This document shows positions 11,889 through 25,331 of a stretch of DNA of 64,000 bases, one piece after another (positions within the stretch are counted from its first letter, which is position 1; each line of letters starts with the position of its first letter). The notes below the pieces were generated by a model that saw only the letters and a list, made by a program, of their open reading frames with translations, had not been told where the DNA came from and ran no database searches. Made by a program: the position numbers and the translations under genes. This DNA is from Chaetorhynchus papuensis. Taxonomy: Eukaryota > Chordata > Aves > Passeriformes > Rhipiduridae. The stretch lies in assembly GCA_013396525.1 (NCBI GenBank), contig VWYX01000085.1, positions 464,432-528,431 of the forward strand, read 5' to 3'.

Positions 11889-14800
11889 ATTTCACAACAG
11901 TTCCATTTAGGCGACTATTTTGTGAGAAAGTTGTGCATAATCAAGCTATGATGAAAGAAAAATGAACTCGGTATTATATAATAAAAACAATAGCAACAAT
12001 AATAGTAACAGTAATTCCCCCTCATGACTCCTTAAAGTCTCAAAGCTGAATGTCAAATAAATATGAGGGGAATGAAAATAATCAAGATTGTGTTTGAAGA
12101 ATGGGGATTTTGTTTGTGTTTCAAGTGTATTGTTTGGTCTTCTGAACTTTCAGAACAATGTGCTATTCTCAGATGCTGCCATACAGCCCTGATTCTGTAA
12201 GCAGTAACAATATTTGTAGTCATATATTCAAAGAAAGAAGTGAGCTCTGAAATATCTTCACTGGATTCTGTTAAGGATCATTTTGTAGGATACAGACATT
12301 TTGCATTAAAAGGAACCGTGCTACATCATTGGACACGTCTCTCTCCCCTCCACTGATGGACCTGTAGTAGCAATTTTGCAGCAAATGCCCTAAGAATAAA
12401 CACATCTATGCACAGATTTAGATTCTGATAAAATATTAATCTTATTTATAGCCTGGGCTTGATGCAGAAAGTACAGGGTACAGTCAATTCCTGCCCTCAA
12501 AGCCAATAAATATATGTAATATTCACTTCAACACCATTAGCCTAAATTTACATCATAGGAGCTGAATTAGCCTCAGCAGTCTCACATTTATTCAGGAACA
12601 ATGGATTTTAGAGAGATGGAGTCAAGGGAAAATGCCCACTTGTAATTTTCTTTTTTCAGACGACCACTTAATTTCAGTGTCTCCCTTCATCAATTTCTCC
12701 AGTCACACTTACAGATTTATGGTATACTTTTCTGTCATATATATACCTTTCTATGCATATCAGATAAGTCTTTCTGTTAAACACAGCTAAATAAGTTATA
12801 TTTTTCCTGTTAGTTTTAAATGTAATTTCTTAGTGAAGAATAGGTTTTTATTTTGAAAAATATTGTCAAAATATTTGTTTGGAATACTATAAAAGCAACT
12901 GCCAGGACTAACTCCAAGGATTTTGTAGAATTTTTTTCTTCTTCTGTCCCCAGATTTTGTTCTTCCAGTTGTATGTTTCTCTTGATAAAGGAGGTTTTGG
13001 AATTTTTTATGAATTAGCAACATCATACATGAAAAAGGCAGGTTGTGTTATAAAGTTAAAGACCCTAGGATGGAGAAGCAGTGAGTAACTGACAGCTTCA
13101 GAAGCAGCTGTTTGTCACTAACCTCTCCCAAAATTAGCCTGGAATATTAATTATGGAAGGAAATCTGCTTCTGGATTCCAATGCTTGGTTGAATAGTTAT
13201 AGTTTAAGGATGTTTTATTATTCTTGTTGTTGGACAGAAAATGCTGGTTATATCTAAATTTCAGATCAGTTGTGGCTTGTGATCTCTCCTGGGAGAAGAG
13301 TTAATAAATGTTGGACTGTGTTCATGAGGAGGATGCAGCTCTTGCAATTCTTTGTCCTTTGAGGATGCCTAGACTGACTCTGGGTTATGGGCATGGGAAT
13401 GGGATCTGCAGAAGTCATGTGCCTGTACATAAGCCTGTAAAGTATAGCACAAGGTGGTGTCTAAGACCTGCTTGTCAAGGATGTAAATGTCTCCCTTTGA
13501 GCTTGGGATGCCTTCCTCTTGTTTGGTTTGACTGCTCTCATTAAGTATGTAAATTCCTTTGAGTAGTTCCCTTTGAAGATGAGATTATCAATCCTAGTCT
13601 TTTTCCTTAAAGAAAATGATCAGTGTAGTGTTGGACCCATTGTGAGGTAATCTAGTGGTTGTGGCATTCACCTGGGAAAAGGTAAGTAAGATCTTTAATT
13701 TCTTTTTACACGGTTGGGAAGTCCTTTAAAAGGAAGGCTTGAGAATCTCAGCACCAGAATACTTTCTTGTCTAGAAGGTAGATGGCAAAGATTCAAAGCA
13801 TCAGACAAAGCATGCGAATTATGCTAAACCTTTGATGCCACAGATCAAAGCTTTATTCTTCAAAATGTTGTGGAAACAGGCACTATTGCTACATCCTTTA
13901 ATAAAGTGGTGTCCTAGGAAGAATGACTGTTAGATTAAGACACAGTGTACTGTCATGATCATCTGGCCTTTATTTTGTTTCATGTATGCTTGAGGTACTT
14001 TCTTTAAAGAGCAAAATGCCCCAAAGTTTCTGTGGCTTTCAACAGGAAAGAGGAAGAGATCTCACCTTCAGCCACAAAGGGACACGGCATCTGGACCTTG
14101 AGTTATGTTTAGGACTCTTATTTAAGGTTTTGAGTTTTGACTTCAAAAGATCATTGGTAGAAGTGATGAATACCTGTCTAAAAGAGTAGGAACTCGACTT
14201 TCTGGAAGAATGAAGGGCTTAGGGAGCAGTTCTGAGTCTTGTACTCAGTGGCTGTCATATTCAGAGCCTCTAAATGAGCTTAGTCAAAAACAATCCTTGT
14301 GCAGAACGCTTCCCTCCAACGTTTATTTCATCTCTCTGGCAAAGACAAGTGAGCATATTGGCTTATGGCTAAAAGATGGTAACTGAAAGAGAGGGCTAAC
14401 CTTTCCTAATTGTGAAGTTTCAAGGTTATATGCGGCACCTTCAATTCATGTACAGCACATTTGTACTTCCTTGTGATGCAGCCTGGCAGACTGGCTCATA
14501 GAAATCACAAATTTCAAAGCCCAAGCTGTGAAACTGCACCAGGAAAGCTTTTAAGATAAAATTGCTTCCTTGTCCAGTAATGTGTCTGCAAAAAGCTTAC
14601 TGTATTATCTTTACTGGAATATAAATGCTAGCAAAGACATTTGAACAAAGACAAAAATAATCTCATCCTACCTGGACTTGTTAGGTGTTATAATGCTCAA
14701 GAAAAATATGTTCTACTTTTCCTGTTGCTGAAGCTGCAAACAATAATAACTGAATTGCCATGTGACTACGGTTGGTGAGTTGAGCAATTACTCTGGTTGG

Positions 14801-15837
14801 AAAATTGCACTGTTCTACTCATTATAGATTACAGAGATATGTAATATATACCTATAATATCCCTACAGATCTATATGATTGTATCTGTATAAATGTAGCT
14901 AGCATATCTCTATATGGTTGTATCTAATCCATATGATTAGATGGAGATATAAATAAAGATATATAGGTCTAGATATAAATAGAGATATTTTATTGATGCA
15001 CTGGTTCAAGGTTCAAGAAACAAGTAGTAAGAGAGGGAGATTTTCACTGCTCTGAACTCATTAACAAATAAGGTGGGCAAAAACCTATTACTCTTGGCTG
15101 AGCACTGGAATAGATTGATTTTCTTAGTCTGTATGCCTCCACATTATGAAATGAAACCTCATCAGAATCCTTCTGAAACTCTTCCTAAGTGTTCTCTGTG
15201 CTGTAGGCAAAAGAGCAGAATCACATCGAAGCTCTTACCTACAGAGTGCACATACTTCTCTGAAACTGCGTATTTCCTATGTAACAATGTTCAAAAAGCC
15301 TTTATATTTGACTTAAGCCCAATGGGATAATTTTTAAAGCATTAAAGGTAGATGGTTCAGGCTTAAACAAGCAATTTCTTCAGAAAGTGGAGAGAGAAAT
15401 GTCAGTATATGGTACGGAAATAGTAAAAAAGGAAATCAATTTACTAATATTGATGAAACATATATTGGTAAAAAAGTATTAGATGATATTTAATTGTATT
15501 GAATTCTATTAAATATATTCAGTTTCAGATATTACCACTGGTTTAATTCATTATGCTAGTTCTATTATATTCACTTTGCAGGACTACTCAAAAGTTCAAA
15601 TAGAAAAGAACAAAGTATAGATGGAAAGGAAATACATTCCAAGTTGACATGTATCTTCTACCTCCTTCTACATGAGTGCAAAGAAATAAGATAATATGAA
15701 ATACAGTAGTGTCATCCTGTCCCTTTAAAATAAAATCACTGGTGCAATTCAATCCACAGCTTTTTCATATAGGAAAAAGTTTTCAAGATTTCATGTTAGA
15801 ACAATTTTAAAATTCACATCAAATATCACTGAAGGTG
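11889..15837. other. Non-coding sequence, with an AT-rich low-complexity block
   Basis: No exon is recognised. An AT-rich block at about 14820-15000 is built of degenerate GATATA/CTATAT words. It includes the near-repeat CTATATG(A/G)TTGTATCT twice (near 14871 and 14910). The rest is ordinary intergenic-looking sequence. Confidence 0.5.
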
Positions 15838-15936
15838 CTCTAGAATGACCCTGCTTGAGCAGGGAGGCTGGACCAGATGATCCACTGTGGTTCCTTCCAA
15901 CATGACCCATTCTGTGGCTCTGTGAAAAGCAGAGAC
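15838..15936 (+). mobile_element. CR1 LINE 3'-end fragment, plus strand
   Basis: About 100 bp of CR1 3' tail: 'cctgcttgagcaggg' at about 15849-15863, 'ggaccagatgatcc' after it, 'ggttccttccaacatga', and a degenerate terminal 'attctgtggctctgtgaa'. It is severely 5'-truncated and stops just before a minus-strand LTR. Confidence 0.8.
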
Positions 15937-15949
15937 TTGTAGCTGTTAC

Positions 15950-16311
15950 TGATGCCTTGAGAGGCCACCCAGAAACAGAGACTAGACAAGAATAAGGGAA
16001 TAAGGTGGGTATTTATTTGAAAGGCCTTCCAAGGTGCACCCTGGGGAGCCAGAGGCTGTTGCCAAAATGGACCCCAAGATGGACAACAGGTCATGAGTTC
16101 TTCACACCTTTATAGGTTTGGTTCATTTGCATATCAGAGTTAATTCTCCAATTAAAGCTTCAGTTTAATGATGTAATTCCCCTCAGCTTGCCCCGCCCTT
16201 AGAGGCTTTTGGTTTCTATTTTTTGGGCCTAGGATGGTCTGGGTGTCCTTGGAGAGCAGGCCCAGAGAGGCTTTGTTGTGTCTGCCCAGCACAAGAGAGC
16301 TGAAGTTAACA
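15950..16311 (-). mobile_element. Solo LTR, minus strand
   Basis: Read on the minus strand, the element begins TGTTAACTTCAGC at 16311 and ends in GGCATCA at 15950, with TG...CA ends. A TATA box (CTATAAAGG on the minus strand, about 16108-16116) is followed about 95 bp later by a poly(A) signal AATAAA (plus-strand tttatt, 16012-16017), the order expected of U3-R-U5. The candidate 6-bp flanks TGTTAC (15944-15949) and GGCTAC (16312-16317) agree at 4 of 6 positions, so a decayed target duplication is possible but not proven. An alternative left end is 15944, which would give longer inverted termini (TGTTA/TAACA). No internal retroviral sequence adjoins it. The type resembles LTRs common in songbird genomes, judged from memory only. 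Confidence 0.7.
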
Positions 16312-16317
16312 GGCTAC

Positions 16318-17991
16318 AAGAAACTTCAGAGTTACACGCTAAGCAGTACAGGATTTGAAAAATATGAAAGTTAAAACCGGAAGACACTTAATTGTCAGCT
16401 CAGTCATGTACTTTGATGTGCAATGCAGTTGCTAAAGTGAACAAACTCCAGGTGCCTGTTGCTGGGGTTATTGATGCCCTTTCTTTAGAGCCTTGCACAG
16501 CTGGTCAAATGAGTGTCTTTTGAAGTACTGCTTTGATTACCATTTCAGGTTGGGTTTTTTCAGGTTGGTGGATCATCATATGTTGAGTAGTTGATCACTG
16601 TGTTTATGAAAAGTAACCTTGTTGTGAATCATCTTGTGTCTAAATCTGCAAAACCCCATTCACCCAGTTAATGTGGTTTGTAAAATATAATGATGACTAT
16701 AGTGAAACTGGTACCTATGTTTGAAATACCTGTCCCACTTGGGATGTGAGCCTTTGCTATCTCATTTCATGAGAAAGGGCAAAATTAAAAGAAAATGAAG
16801 GTGAAAAGACAAGTTTGTGAGTCCTGATTCTTCATCATATAGGTATAAAGAAATATTTGTGCTAGACACTGAAAGGAATTGTCTGTATAACTAAACCAGG
16901 AAGTCCCACCAAACATTTTTTGTAGGGTGCAATTCAAAGAACCTAAACTAGATTGTGCTCCTTAATTATCCCCTGAAGGAACCTTCTCTCTCTTGACTCC
17001 ATCTCAGCCCAAACCAGTACAATTGATTAAATGAGGGATAGGAGTTTCCGGGTTTAACTGGGGCAATTTGTTTAGTGAAACCTCAGGGCAACAAATACCC
17101 CATTTATTCTCCTTGTGATTGCAACTCAAATGTAAAAATTTATCAGCTAAATCTGCTTCTGGTAGTCAAAGTGTATCTCCATATGAGTTTTATACTTCTC
17201 CAAATATGTTATCTTTAGTGAAGAGAGTTTTTATGAGATTTCTCTATAACCTGTATAAATCAGATCCATGTTAAAAAAAAAAGTGTTATTTTTGCAGAAT
17301 GTACTGAGCACGGTCTAGTAATTATTGTATATGTACTGGGCCATAAAACTCAAAGTCATTACTTGGATTTTTTCTAGCTTGAAATTAACGGCTCGGTTCT
17401 TCACATTTAGCATTACTGTGAAAATATTCAGGAAGCAGGAAAATCTACTGGATAGTTTTACATGTCCTAAAGAAATAAAAACAGCAGAGAAAACAAATCA
17501 GTTTTAATATGGGAGATAAAAGTAGTAAGTCCTAAATATTTCCTGACCTCACAACACATTAACAGCAGTCACTGAAGTATTTTAGAGAAACAGTCATGCT
17601 TCAGAGAACAGACCCTAAATATTTAATGGAAGACAGTGAGGAGGAACCATAAAGAAGCTGTGAAGTGTTGGGAAGATGTTGACTGGCCTTGCATATAGCT
17701 GACATGAAAGCAGGTGTCCTGCAGGTCAAAAATATTATGTTGATGGATCCATGTGCAAGTTTTGCAAAACTACTGTAATTAGGGCTAGGGTTTGCTAAAC
17801 CACCATGGTAGAATAAATAAGGTACTTTGTCTTTTGGAAACAGTGTCTTCAGGAGAGCACAGTACAAGGTGCTGACATTTACATTGATGTCAGATATTTT
17901 ACAGCCAAAATTTGGTAGAAGAATGCTATTTAGTAAAGAATGTGGATTTTCCTTTAATATTAAATATGTGAACTTGTTTTTCTTTGACAAA
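16318..17991. other. Non-coding sequence, nothing recognised
   Basis: No exon or element recognised. A 129-codon minus-strand frame at 17601-17990 lacks any recognisable domain and abuts a CR1 fragment. Confidence 0.5.
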
Positions 17992-18131
17992 GAATCACAG
18001 AATCCCAGAATAAGCTGAGTTGGAAGGCACCCTGAAGGATCATGAAGTCCAGCTCCTGGCCCTACACAGCACTATCCCCAAGAGTCACACCCTGTGCCTG
18101 AGGGTATGGACTGAGGGTTTGTCTAATTTTC
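17992..18131 (-). mobile_element. CR1 LINE 3'-end fragment, minus strand
   Basis: Plus-strand text 'agaatcacagaatcccagaat' followed by 'ttggaaggcaccctgaaggatcatgaagtccagctcctggccct' is the reverse complement of a CR1 3' end. The fragment is about 140 bp and 5'-truncated. It points away from the next CR1 fragment. Confidence 0.85.
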
Positions 18132-18429
18132 CAGTCCTTGAATACTTACACAAACACACATACACATATATGGAAAGTAAATAGCTTTCATCAGAGAGAT
18201 CTATCATTTTCAGCTCTGAAAAAACCAAGAAGTTTTAGGGAAGAATGTGTTCCCAAACAAAAGAAACAGAATTCACAACTGATACGGTTGACAGGTGGCT
18301 ACGTACATTGAGGTTGCCAGTAACTCCTTTGGAGAAAGCTGTGCATGCAGTAGAGATGTGTTTGCAATAGTGAAATAGCAGCTTCTGGTTTTGAGTGATG
18401 CAAACGTAACACTTTCGCTATGTATTGAA
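18132..18429. other. Spacer between two opposed CR1 fragments
   Basis: About 300 bp with nothing recognised. Confidence 0.5.
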
Positions 18430-18624
18430 GAAATTCATTACTGTGAGGGTCAAGGCACTGGAACAGGTTGCCCAAAGTGGTTGTGGATGCTCCCTCCCTG
18501 GGAATATTTAAGGATGGGGCTCTGAGCAACCTGGTCTAGTGGAAGGTGTCCATGCCCATGGCAGGGGGGGTGGATGATCTTTAAGGTTCCTTCTAACTCA
18601 AACCATGCTGTGATTCTGTTTGGA
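18430..18624 (+). mobile_element. CR1 LINE 3'-end fragment, plus strand
   Basis: Contains the CR1 segments 'ggcactggaacaggttgccca' (about 18452-18472), 'gatgctccctccctggg' and the terminal 'aaaccatgctgtgattctgtt' (18600-18620). It is the 3' ~190 bp of a CR1 copy. Confidence 0.9.
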
Positions 18625-21600
18625 AGTACCGCTGCAAAACAACTTACCACCCCTGTCACAATTCGTATTACAATATTCTGTGGACTCTGTATTTGTGAAA
18701 GCATAGATAGGCCACTTGAAAGGGAATGAAATTCCTCTGTGGCTTTGTCTTACGCAGAACTGTTTCATAGTCCTAAATGATTGGTCACAAGACTTGTTGG
18801 AGAAGGAACAAATTACAGATAGTGAAAAGAGAAAAAAATTGTTGATATAAAATTGAACCCACTGCAGCTCTAGGTCACCTTTCAGACAGCAGGAAAGAAG
18901 GTAGAAAATAGGTTTACTCACCAGAGCTCTCTTCTGTTTTCCTTTTCTCTTTGAAACATCTTGGGCTACTTATGGTAATAGCCACCAAATCCCTTTGTTA
19001 TTTGTCTTTTTAACACCTAGTTGTTCGGCCCTGATCATGGGAATAGCACAAGGAAAGAGAAGTCTATCATAAACACCCTGTAATGCCTTGGAATTTCCTT
19101 CTGAGTTTGCCTTGATGACATTTCTGAGGTTTGTTTGTTTGCTTGTTTGGGGGTTTTTTTGTGTTTTGTTCTGAGGTTTTTTTGGTTTTTTTTGGGCTTT
19201 TTTGGTGGGGAGGATTCCGCTAAGCACAAACTTTCCATAAATTTCATATGACTATTCTTTGGTTTTGCTATGACGACTATTTTAATTTAAAGCCTATTTT
19301 ATATACTCAGATTATTAATTTCCTGATAGTAAATGTCTCCAGGAAGGTACACTGCTTTGTCTGTGCTGCCAGACTGGTGAACACAGGCTGGGATTCTATG
19401 GGCTCTCCTTGGAGCTATCAGAGTTTGCATGAAGAGCAGCCAATAATGCATTTCTGATTTCAGGTCATCTACTGCAACCAGTTGCAAGGCCTACTTAAAA
19501 AACCCCAGGTTTTTTCCAGTAGTTATGGAAATCTTATTTATGGGGTATGGGTGCAATGCCTGGGGAAACTCTGAAAAATAATGTGTTTTAAGAGATTAAG
19601 TACAAAAGCCAAGGCCATAATTCAATCATGTAAAAGATGTATTTACAATACATTGCTCTCATGATTTTCAAAGATTTTTCTCAATCCCTTAATCATCTTA
19701 GATCCATCGTGGCTGTTTGGACCTTTGTTTCTATGGGTTGGTTTAATTTCGAATCCTTTCATTTAAAAATACACCCCAGTGCCACCAGGAGGTGTCCGTG
19801 TGCCATTTATTGGTTACTTGCCGGGGTGCTTGCCTTTTTTTTATTTTTGGGAGGAGAGCTCCATAATAACGCCATAATAGTAGCAGTCTCTATAGAATCA
19901 TTATTATTGTTATTATTATACACTGTAGGTGTTTGCACTTCCAAACAAGTGAGGATGTTGTGTTTATGTCCAGAGAGTTCTTAATTCTTTCCATGGATTA
20001 CCATGGAGAGAATTACGGATAAAAAAGACCTGTTGAGTCATCCATCTTCTTCCCTTTTGGCATGCCCTGTTCTCTGAAATATACTGTATAATGTATTGAG
20101 TGAGAATATCAGTCTGTTGCTAGGGAAATGATGACTATAATCAGATGTTACACAGTCTACATTTTGACTGCATTGCAGGATCAAAGATAAGGCTGTGAAA
20201 ACAAAGATTTTTACTGAAACACTTAGGTTGTGCCCTGTTTGTACTTGTGTATAATTTCCAGGAAGACAGGAGTGTATACTTCAAAAAGCTAAATATCTCA
20301 CAGTATTTTTATGCTGCATATTCCCATTTGGTTTGTGATGTTTAACTGGAAAGTATATAGGGCAGTTTCAGTGCAAATACAGGCATAAAATATGTACAGA
20401 TCCCTGGGACATTACAAACAACTACAAGACATCCTATTACACTTCAGCCTAAAGTAGAGCCATTTTTACTACCACATGGATATTCAGAAGTATACATCAG
20501 AGTGAATAGTAAATCTATTTTCATTTGAACATCAGATAGGAAAAAAGAATTCATTGATAAAATACGCCTGGTGATAGAAGGTATGGTTCAGTTGTACTCC
20601 ACAGGGTCTCTTGAAAATCCTGTTCCAACCAAACTAAAACTTGTGTGTTGCAACAGTCACAAGCATGACCTGTACATGCTGTGTCTGAGGGAGGGCAATG
20701 TGCAGGAATGATAGTTTTTTTTGTGGCTGTTTAGCCAGATTGGCTTTTTCTACTTTTTACTGCATCTTCTAACCAATGTATTTTGATAAAGTGCACACCA
20801 TCCTTGCTGAGAAGAAATTGTTAGCCTGAAAATGGTGTGTTTTACGGGTTATGGCAAAGCTTCTTAAAATGCTGAAAGCTTTTTAAGTTTGCCAGATCTA
20901 ATTTAGTAGCCACATTTCTGTGAGGATGTGGTTTTCAGGCTAGCTGTGTAACACTGTAAGCTTAAAGCCCCCCTCCCTCCCCAGATTTATGCATAGTGTT
21001 GGTCTTTTATATTCGTCTGTAGCTATAATACCATTCCACCAAAAACTTAGCATAGCCTCTTCCAGGACCAGGTATTGGATTCCCACAAGTGATGGCAGTC
21101 CCAGGATGTTTTAAGTAAATCCTGACCCCAAGGACTCATCTATGTCCTGTTCTATTGATAGAGAGAAATATTAAAGCAGCAGATAGATATCATTTCAGTA
21201 CCTGTGTTCTTGCATCAATAGCCAGCTACTCACTGAACTGGAAAGAATGTGGGTAACAGAAGACATTTTACAGGCAAGTGAGTTGACTGAACTAGCAGGA
21301 AATTTCACTGAGACTTAATGATAAGATTCCCACATCAAAGACATGGCTAATACACATTGGCTAGATACTTGCCATTTGAGGACCCTAATAAAAACTGAAT
21401 TCTACTAAGAAAAATGCATGGTTTTGCTGATGTGCACATTGTAATACTGAATTTCTCTGCACAGTCATGTGTGGTTCTTTTTTTTATTGAAAAGAAGGAC
21501 CTGCAAATAAAAATATATGAGTAATGAAAGGGATCTGTTAGCATGCTGTGTGGTTAAAAATAACGTGTTTTCTTCTTTGCTGCCTTGGAAGCCTCTCTTT

Positions 21601-22489
21601 CTGGGTTCATACTTAAAAACTGTTTGTGTATCTGTTTGCAATACCCATGTTTGATGAACACAATGAAACATCATTTACATGCTAATGCAACAAACCAGAT
21701 GTAGAATAGATCAACTCACATGCAGAGCTGCTCAAGATTTGATCTCTCAATTAAGATTTTCCATCCCTGTAGGTGATATGTCACTACTTCCTATAAATTA
21801 CTGCCAAGCTACCTTTTTTTTAAAATTTCATGTCTTATCCTTTTATATGCAAAAATCTGATTAATTTTTCAGGATCATAAAGTGTTTTTTCATGAAACTA
21901 GATCTAAGCGTTAACTGATTAACCACTGATAAAATAGGTTTATTATTTAGCAAACACAAAACACGTATCATCTGTCTTTGCTATTGCAAGAAGATGGTGT
22001 GGATTTTTCATGAATATTTTTGTCTCAGACATTTTGAGAGCACTCAAGATATCTACCTCAGTCAAACTTTTATAAGGCTACCAATTATCACACTACACTC
22101 GTGGATCAGCACCAGAGAATTTCTTAATAGCAAATTGGATTGAAAGTGAATACTGATGGCTAATTTGCTAAAAGCTTACCTTAAGAACTCATAAGCAAAT
22201 CATCACTAGCACTTGTCTTTTTATAAGCATTTGGTTTCAGGGCACTGAAGCATGCTTTGCCTGAAAATACCAAGAGATCATTTGTACACACACGTCATGC
22301 ATTGACAAGTCCATCCTGTCCTCCATCCTAAAACATCAGCAGCTCCAAAGCCATAATGTAAAAATCAATGTAAAAGGATAGAACATGAAGTTCTGATGCT
22401 TTCAGAAGATGGGGATGCTTTTTGTAAGCGTGAGTGCACTATATTTTTGTTTAGCTTTACTCTCTGCTTTTAAGACTTGCTCATATTTT
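18625..22489. other. Non-coding sequence with a G/T-rich tract
   Basis: No exon recognised. A strongly strand-biased G/T-rich tract lies at about 19125-19213 on the plus strand. Its reverse reading gives Lys/Gln/Pro-rich open frames that are not genes. Confidence 0.5.
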
Positions 22490-22567
22490 GTTAACTCACT
22501 ATTAGATAGTGAGTTGACACTCATTAGATAACTCACCATGTAACTCATTATTAGATAGTGAGTTAAC
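22490..22567. repeat. 78-bp compound palindrome / short tandem inverted repeat
   Basis: The segment starts and ends with GTTAAC. It contains a perfect hairpin (arms AACTCACTAT and ATAGTGAGTT around TAG, about 22493-22515) and a second near copy (AACTCATTAT...ATAGTGAGTTAAC, about 22542-22567), with a related inverted piece (TTAGATAACTCAC) between. The whole block is close to self-complementary, so it could form a hairpin or cruciform. Confidence 0.85.
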
Positions 22568-25325
22568 AACAAAAGGAACTGATTCAGTACCTTGTTACCG
22601 GATTTGTCCATGCCATTGTTTGTTCATTATTTTCTCTCAGACAGATATTAGCAATATGTTACAGAAAATAGTGGAAATGTACCAAACATCCACATTGATC
22701 ATTTCTGTCCCTACTCTCTTGCAGGAAAAAATAAGTTCAGCCTGAAGCTGTAGAGAACAGTGAGAATGTTCCTGCTACTACCTTTATTTCTATACTTTTC
22801 TTATCTGTTAAGTATTTCTGCTTTATAAGAGCATTCTGTGTTCTGTGTTAGAGAACAAGAGATATCTTTGATTTCACTACAACCCGTTGATACTGTGATT
22901 GGTCTCAAGGATACTTGCCACAGATTTTTGGATGCTTCTGTTCTAGAGTACTGTTGAGAACCTGAAGTTGATTCTGAAATCAAAATATCACCTAAAGTTG
23001 AAAAATTTGTCTTCTTTTTAGCTATTATCAACACATCCTAACTGCTAATCATATGATAGAGGAAGCTATTTTGTGCACTGGGCCCACCTGCCTTACTATT
23101 AAGAAAAGAAATCCTCCCCATATTGCTGGCCTATCTTGAATCCACACTTCCTGGCTCTATTGCTTCTCTCGTGAAAAGAACTTTGAAACAGATCCCACTC
23201 TGTGCATTGATCAAAAAGATTAAGTGAAACAATCTTTCCTCTACCAGACTTTAGTCAGTCAATATACAGTAACTCCATGTATTGCTAGGGTATTATTTTA
23301 CATCAGGGAACCACAGGACAGAAAATACACATGCCAGAAAGAGATGCAGAGCAAAACAAAGTAACAAGTTGGCAAAAATACAGCAGTTCAATATAGGAAT
23401 ACTGCTGAGGTAAGGCAAACTTTGTCAAAGCTGAGGTTACTATACTGTGCTCAGTCTCAACAGCAGCTCTCAGTCTTTCCTCTGAACAAAATTCAGTGAT
23501 GTTTCTGAAACATAAAATACAAACATTAAGAACACCTGAAATTCTCCACTTTAGCTGAGAAAGGCATTCACACTGTAGAAATTCCATCTTAAGCACTTTG
23601 GTAGTTGCTCCTTCTGGGCACCAGAAAATTAGTTATCCATTTGCACTCCTATGAGGATACACCTTTTCCCATTTCAAAATTGTGGGGAAAAAAGGCAAGA
23701 GAAATGATGCAGATGAGGAGCAAGTATACTGACATTTTTTTCACATTCAGTAATTGTGTTCTGGAAGGTCATGGTGAACTTTTGGCTCTAAAATTATAGT
23801 TTGATGAAGTAACAAGTGTGTGTGCTTGCTGCTGTCTTTTAACACATGCTTTTTGAAGCACAGGGCCAATATTAATGGAAATAATCAGAAGAAAGAAATG
23901 CCAGTATTTCTGTCCAATTCCAGTTCTAAAAGTTCAGTGTGTTTCAAGTGGACAGGAAACCTGAACCCTGCAAGTGCAATGCCTGTGGATATAGTCATAG
24001 ACTTTATTATGGAAATAAGAACATGAATACAGAGACTTTTTAAGAGATGGTCCTTCAGAGTGATAAAAGCACTGAAAACATCCATGTAAAGAGACAGCAA
24101 AAGAAACCCCCAAAAATGAAACAACAAACCCACCACCATCCCATCAAAGCCAAACCTTTTAAGGATAAGGAGTATTCTCTTATGCTGATATTTCAGACCT
24201 GAATTTATTGTGTTTATATAGCTTTCTGGCAAGATCTTTTTAAGATAATCATGGATTAAACAGACATTTAACTATCCATGAACACAATAAAATATAAAGA
24301 AGATACTGGAACAGAAGCCAGAGCATCAGGGTAACTGAAAAAGATAGTTAACAAAAGCAAAAATAACCCAATCAAAGTCTGGTTCTACCATCAGTGTCCA
24401 TGCAATTGCACAGCAGTAAAGGTGTGAATATATTTAAAGTAAATCTTCTGTAATTGCTTTGGTGACAATAATACTCAAGCTACAGTGCTGGGATTTGGCA
24501 CAGACTAACCACATGTTTACATTAAGTGAGGCCTGCTTATAGATGCTACAGAAATATCCAAAATTAAGACAGCAAGCACAGTTCAAGTGATAAAGCAAGC
24601 ACTCATACACTTTTGGGGGAAGAGGAACATAAATAGCCTTTTACTCCACTAAAATTAACAACGCTATTTCCACCACAAAGAGATGTGTTTCAAAAACCAG
24701 CAAAAGCCTCCATAATTTGTTTAAAAACAAGAGAAAAAAAGAGGAGAAATAGAAGAAACAGGTACAAAATAGAGAGAAAGGCTGAAATTAATTTTATTTA
24801 ACAACACAAAAGAATTAAGAAGGAAAGTATACTGAAATAAAGAAAAGCACTGAAGGAAAATAAGGAAAACCATCACTTTAATATACTGTAAATACTTATT
24901 TCACTACTGCCTTTTTCTGCAACATTTTACTGATGATGTTTCATAGATCATCAATAAAGTAACACTATAAAAAAATCTCTAGAATCCTATTTCCTTCTGG
25001 CATTTGTGCTAGATTGAGAGTAACTAGTCCATGACAAAGGGGCAACCAGTTCAGCTTGAAGACTTGATGCAAGAGCAAAAGGGGGAGAAATAATTTAGAA
25101 AAAGGTCAATAACAATGTGTTAAGTTTGAAAGGAACACCAAGTGAAACAAGTGAATAAAAATTGTTTAAGGATAACAGTATTTTCAAAGCAAATGGACTA
25201 CTTCTCTTACCAAGAAGATAGGGCATTTGACAGCTAATAAGACAGCAAGGCATTCAGCTTCCAAACACTAGAAGGTGAGAGTTAATATTACACGCATGAG
25301 CCACAAGCATACGGCTGGCTTGTTT
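22568..25325. other. Sequence downstream of the best PKIA poly(A) signal
   Basis: AT-rich. From about 24000 the plus strand is A-rich, which makes the PKIA-sense strand U-rich. Further minus-strand AATAAA hexamers lie at 24793-24798, 24204-24209 and 24003-24008, so a longer 3' UTR isoform cannot be excluded. No coding exon is recognised. In vertebrates the same-strand neighbour downstream of PKIA is ZC2HC1A, but none of its zinc-finger exons is visible here. Confidence 0.4.
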
Positions 25326-25331
25326 TTTATT
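25326..25331 (-). terminator. Candidate PKIA poly(A) signal (AATAAA)
   Basis: AATAAA on the minus strand, about 1.9 kb after the PKIA stop codon. It is followed about 15-35 nt later by a GU-rich segment (TGCTTGTGGCTCATGCGTGT), a fitting downstream element. Of the several minus-strand AATAAA hexamers downstream of the stop, this one has the best context. Confidence 0.45.

Noticed and set aside
11226..11951. Long open frames spanning 11226-11951
   Set aside because: They consist of translated N from the assembly gap.
13640..13680. tRNA-like or SINE-head segment (taatctagtggttgtggcattcacc)
   Set aside because: It resembles an A-box region, but no B box, cloverleaf or SINE body follows.
1..24000. 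Exons of ZC2HC1A, the usual same-strand neighbour downstream of PKIA
   Set aside because: No frame shows its zinc-finger or other familiar segments. The gene may lie beyond the window.
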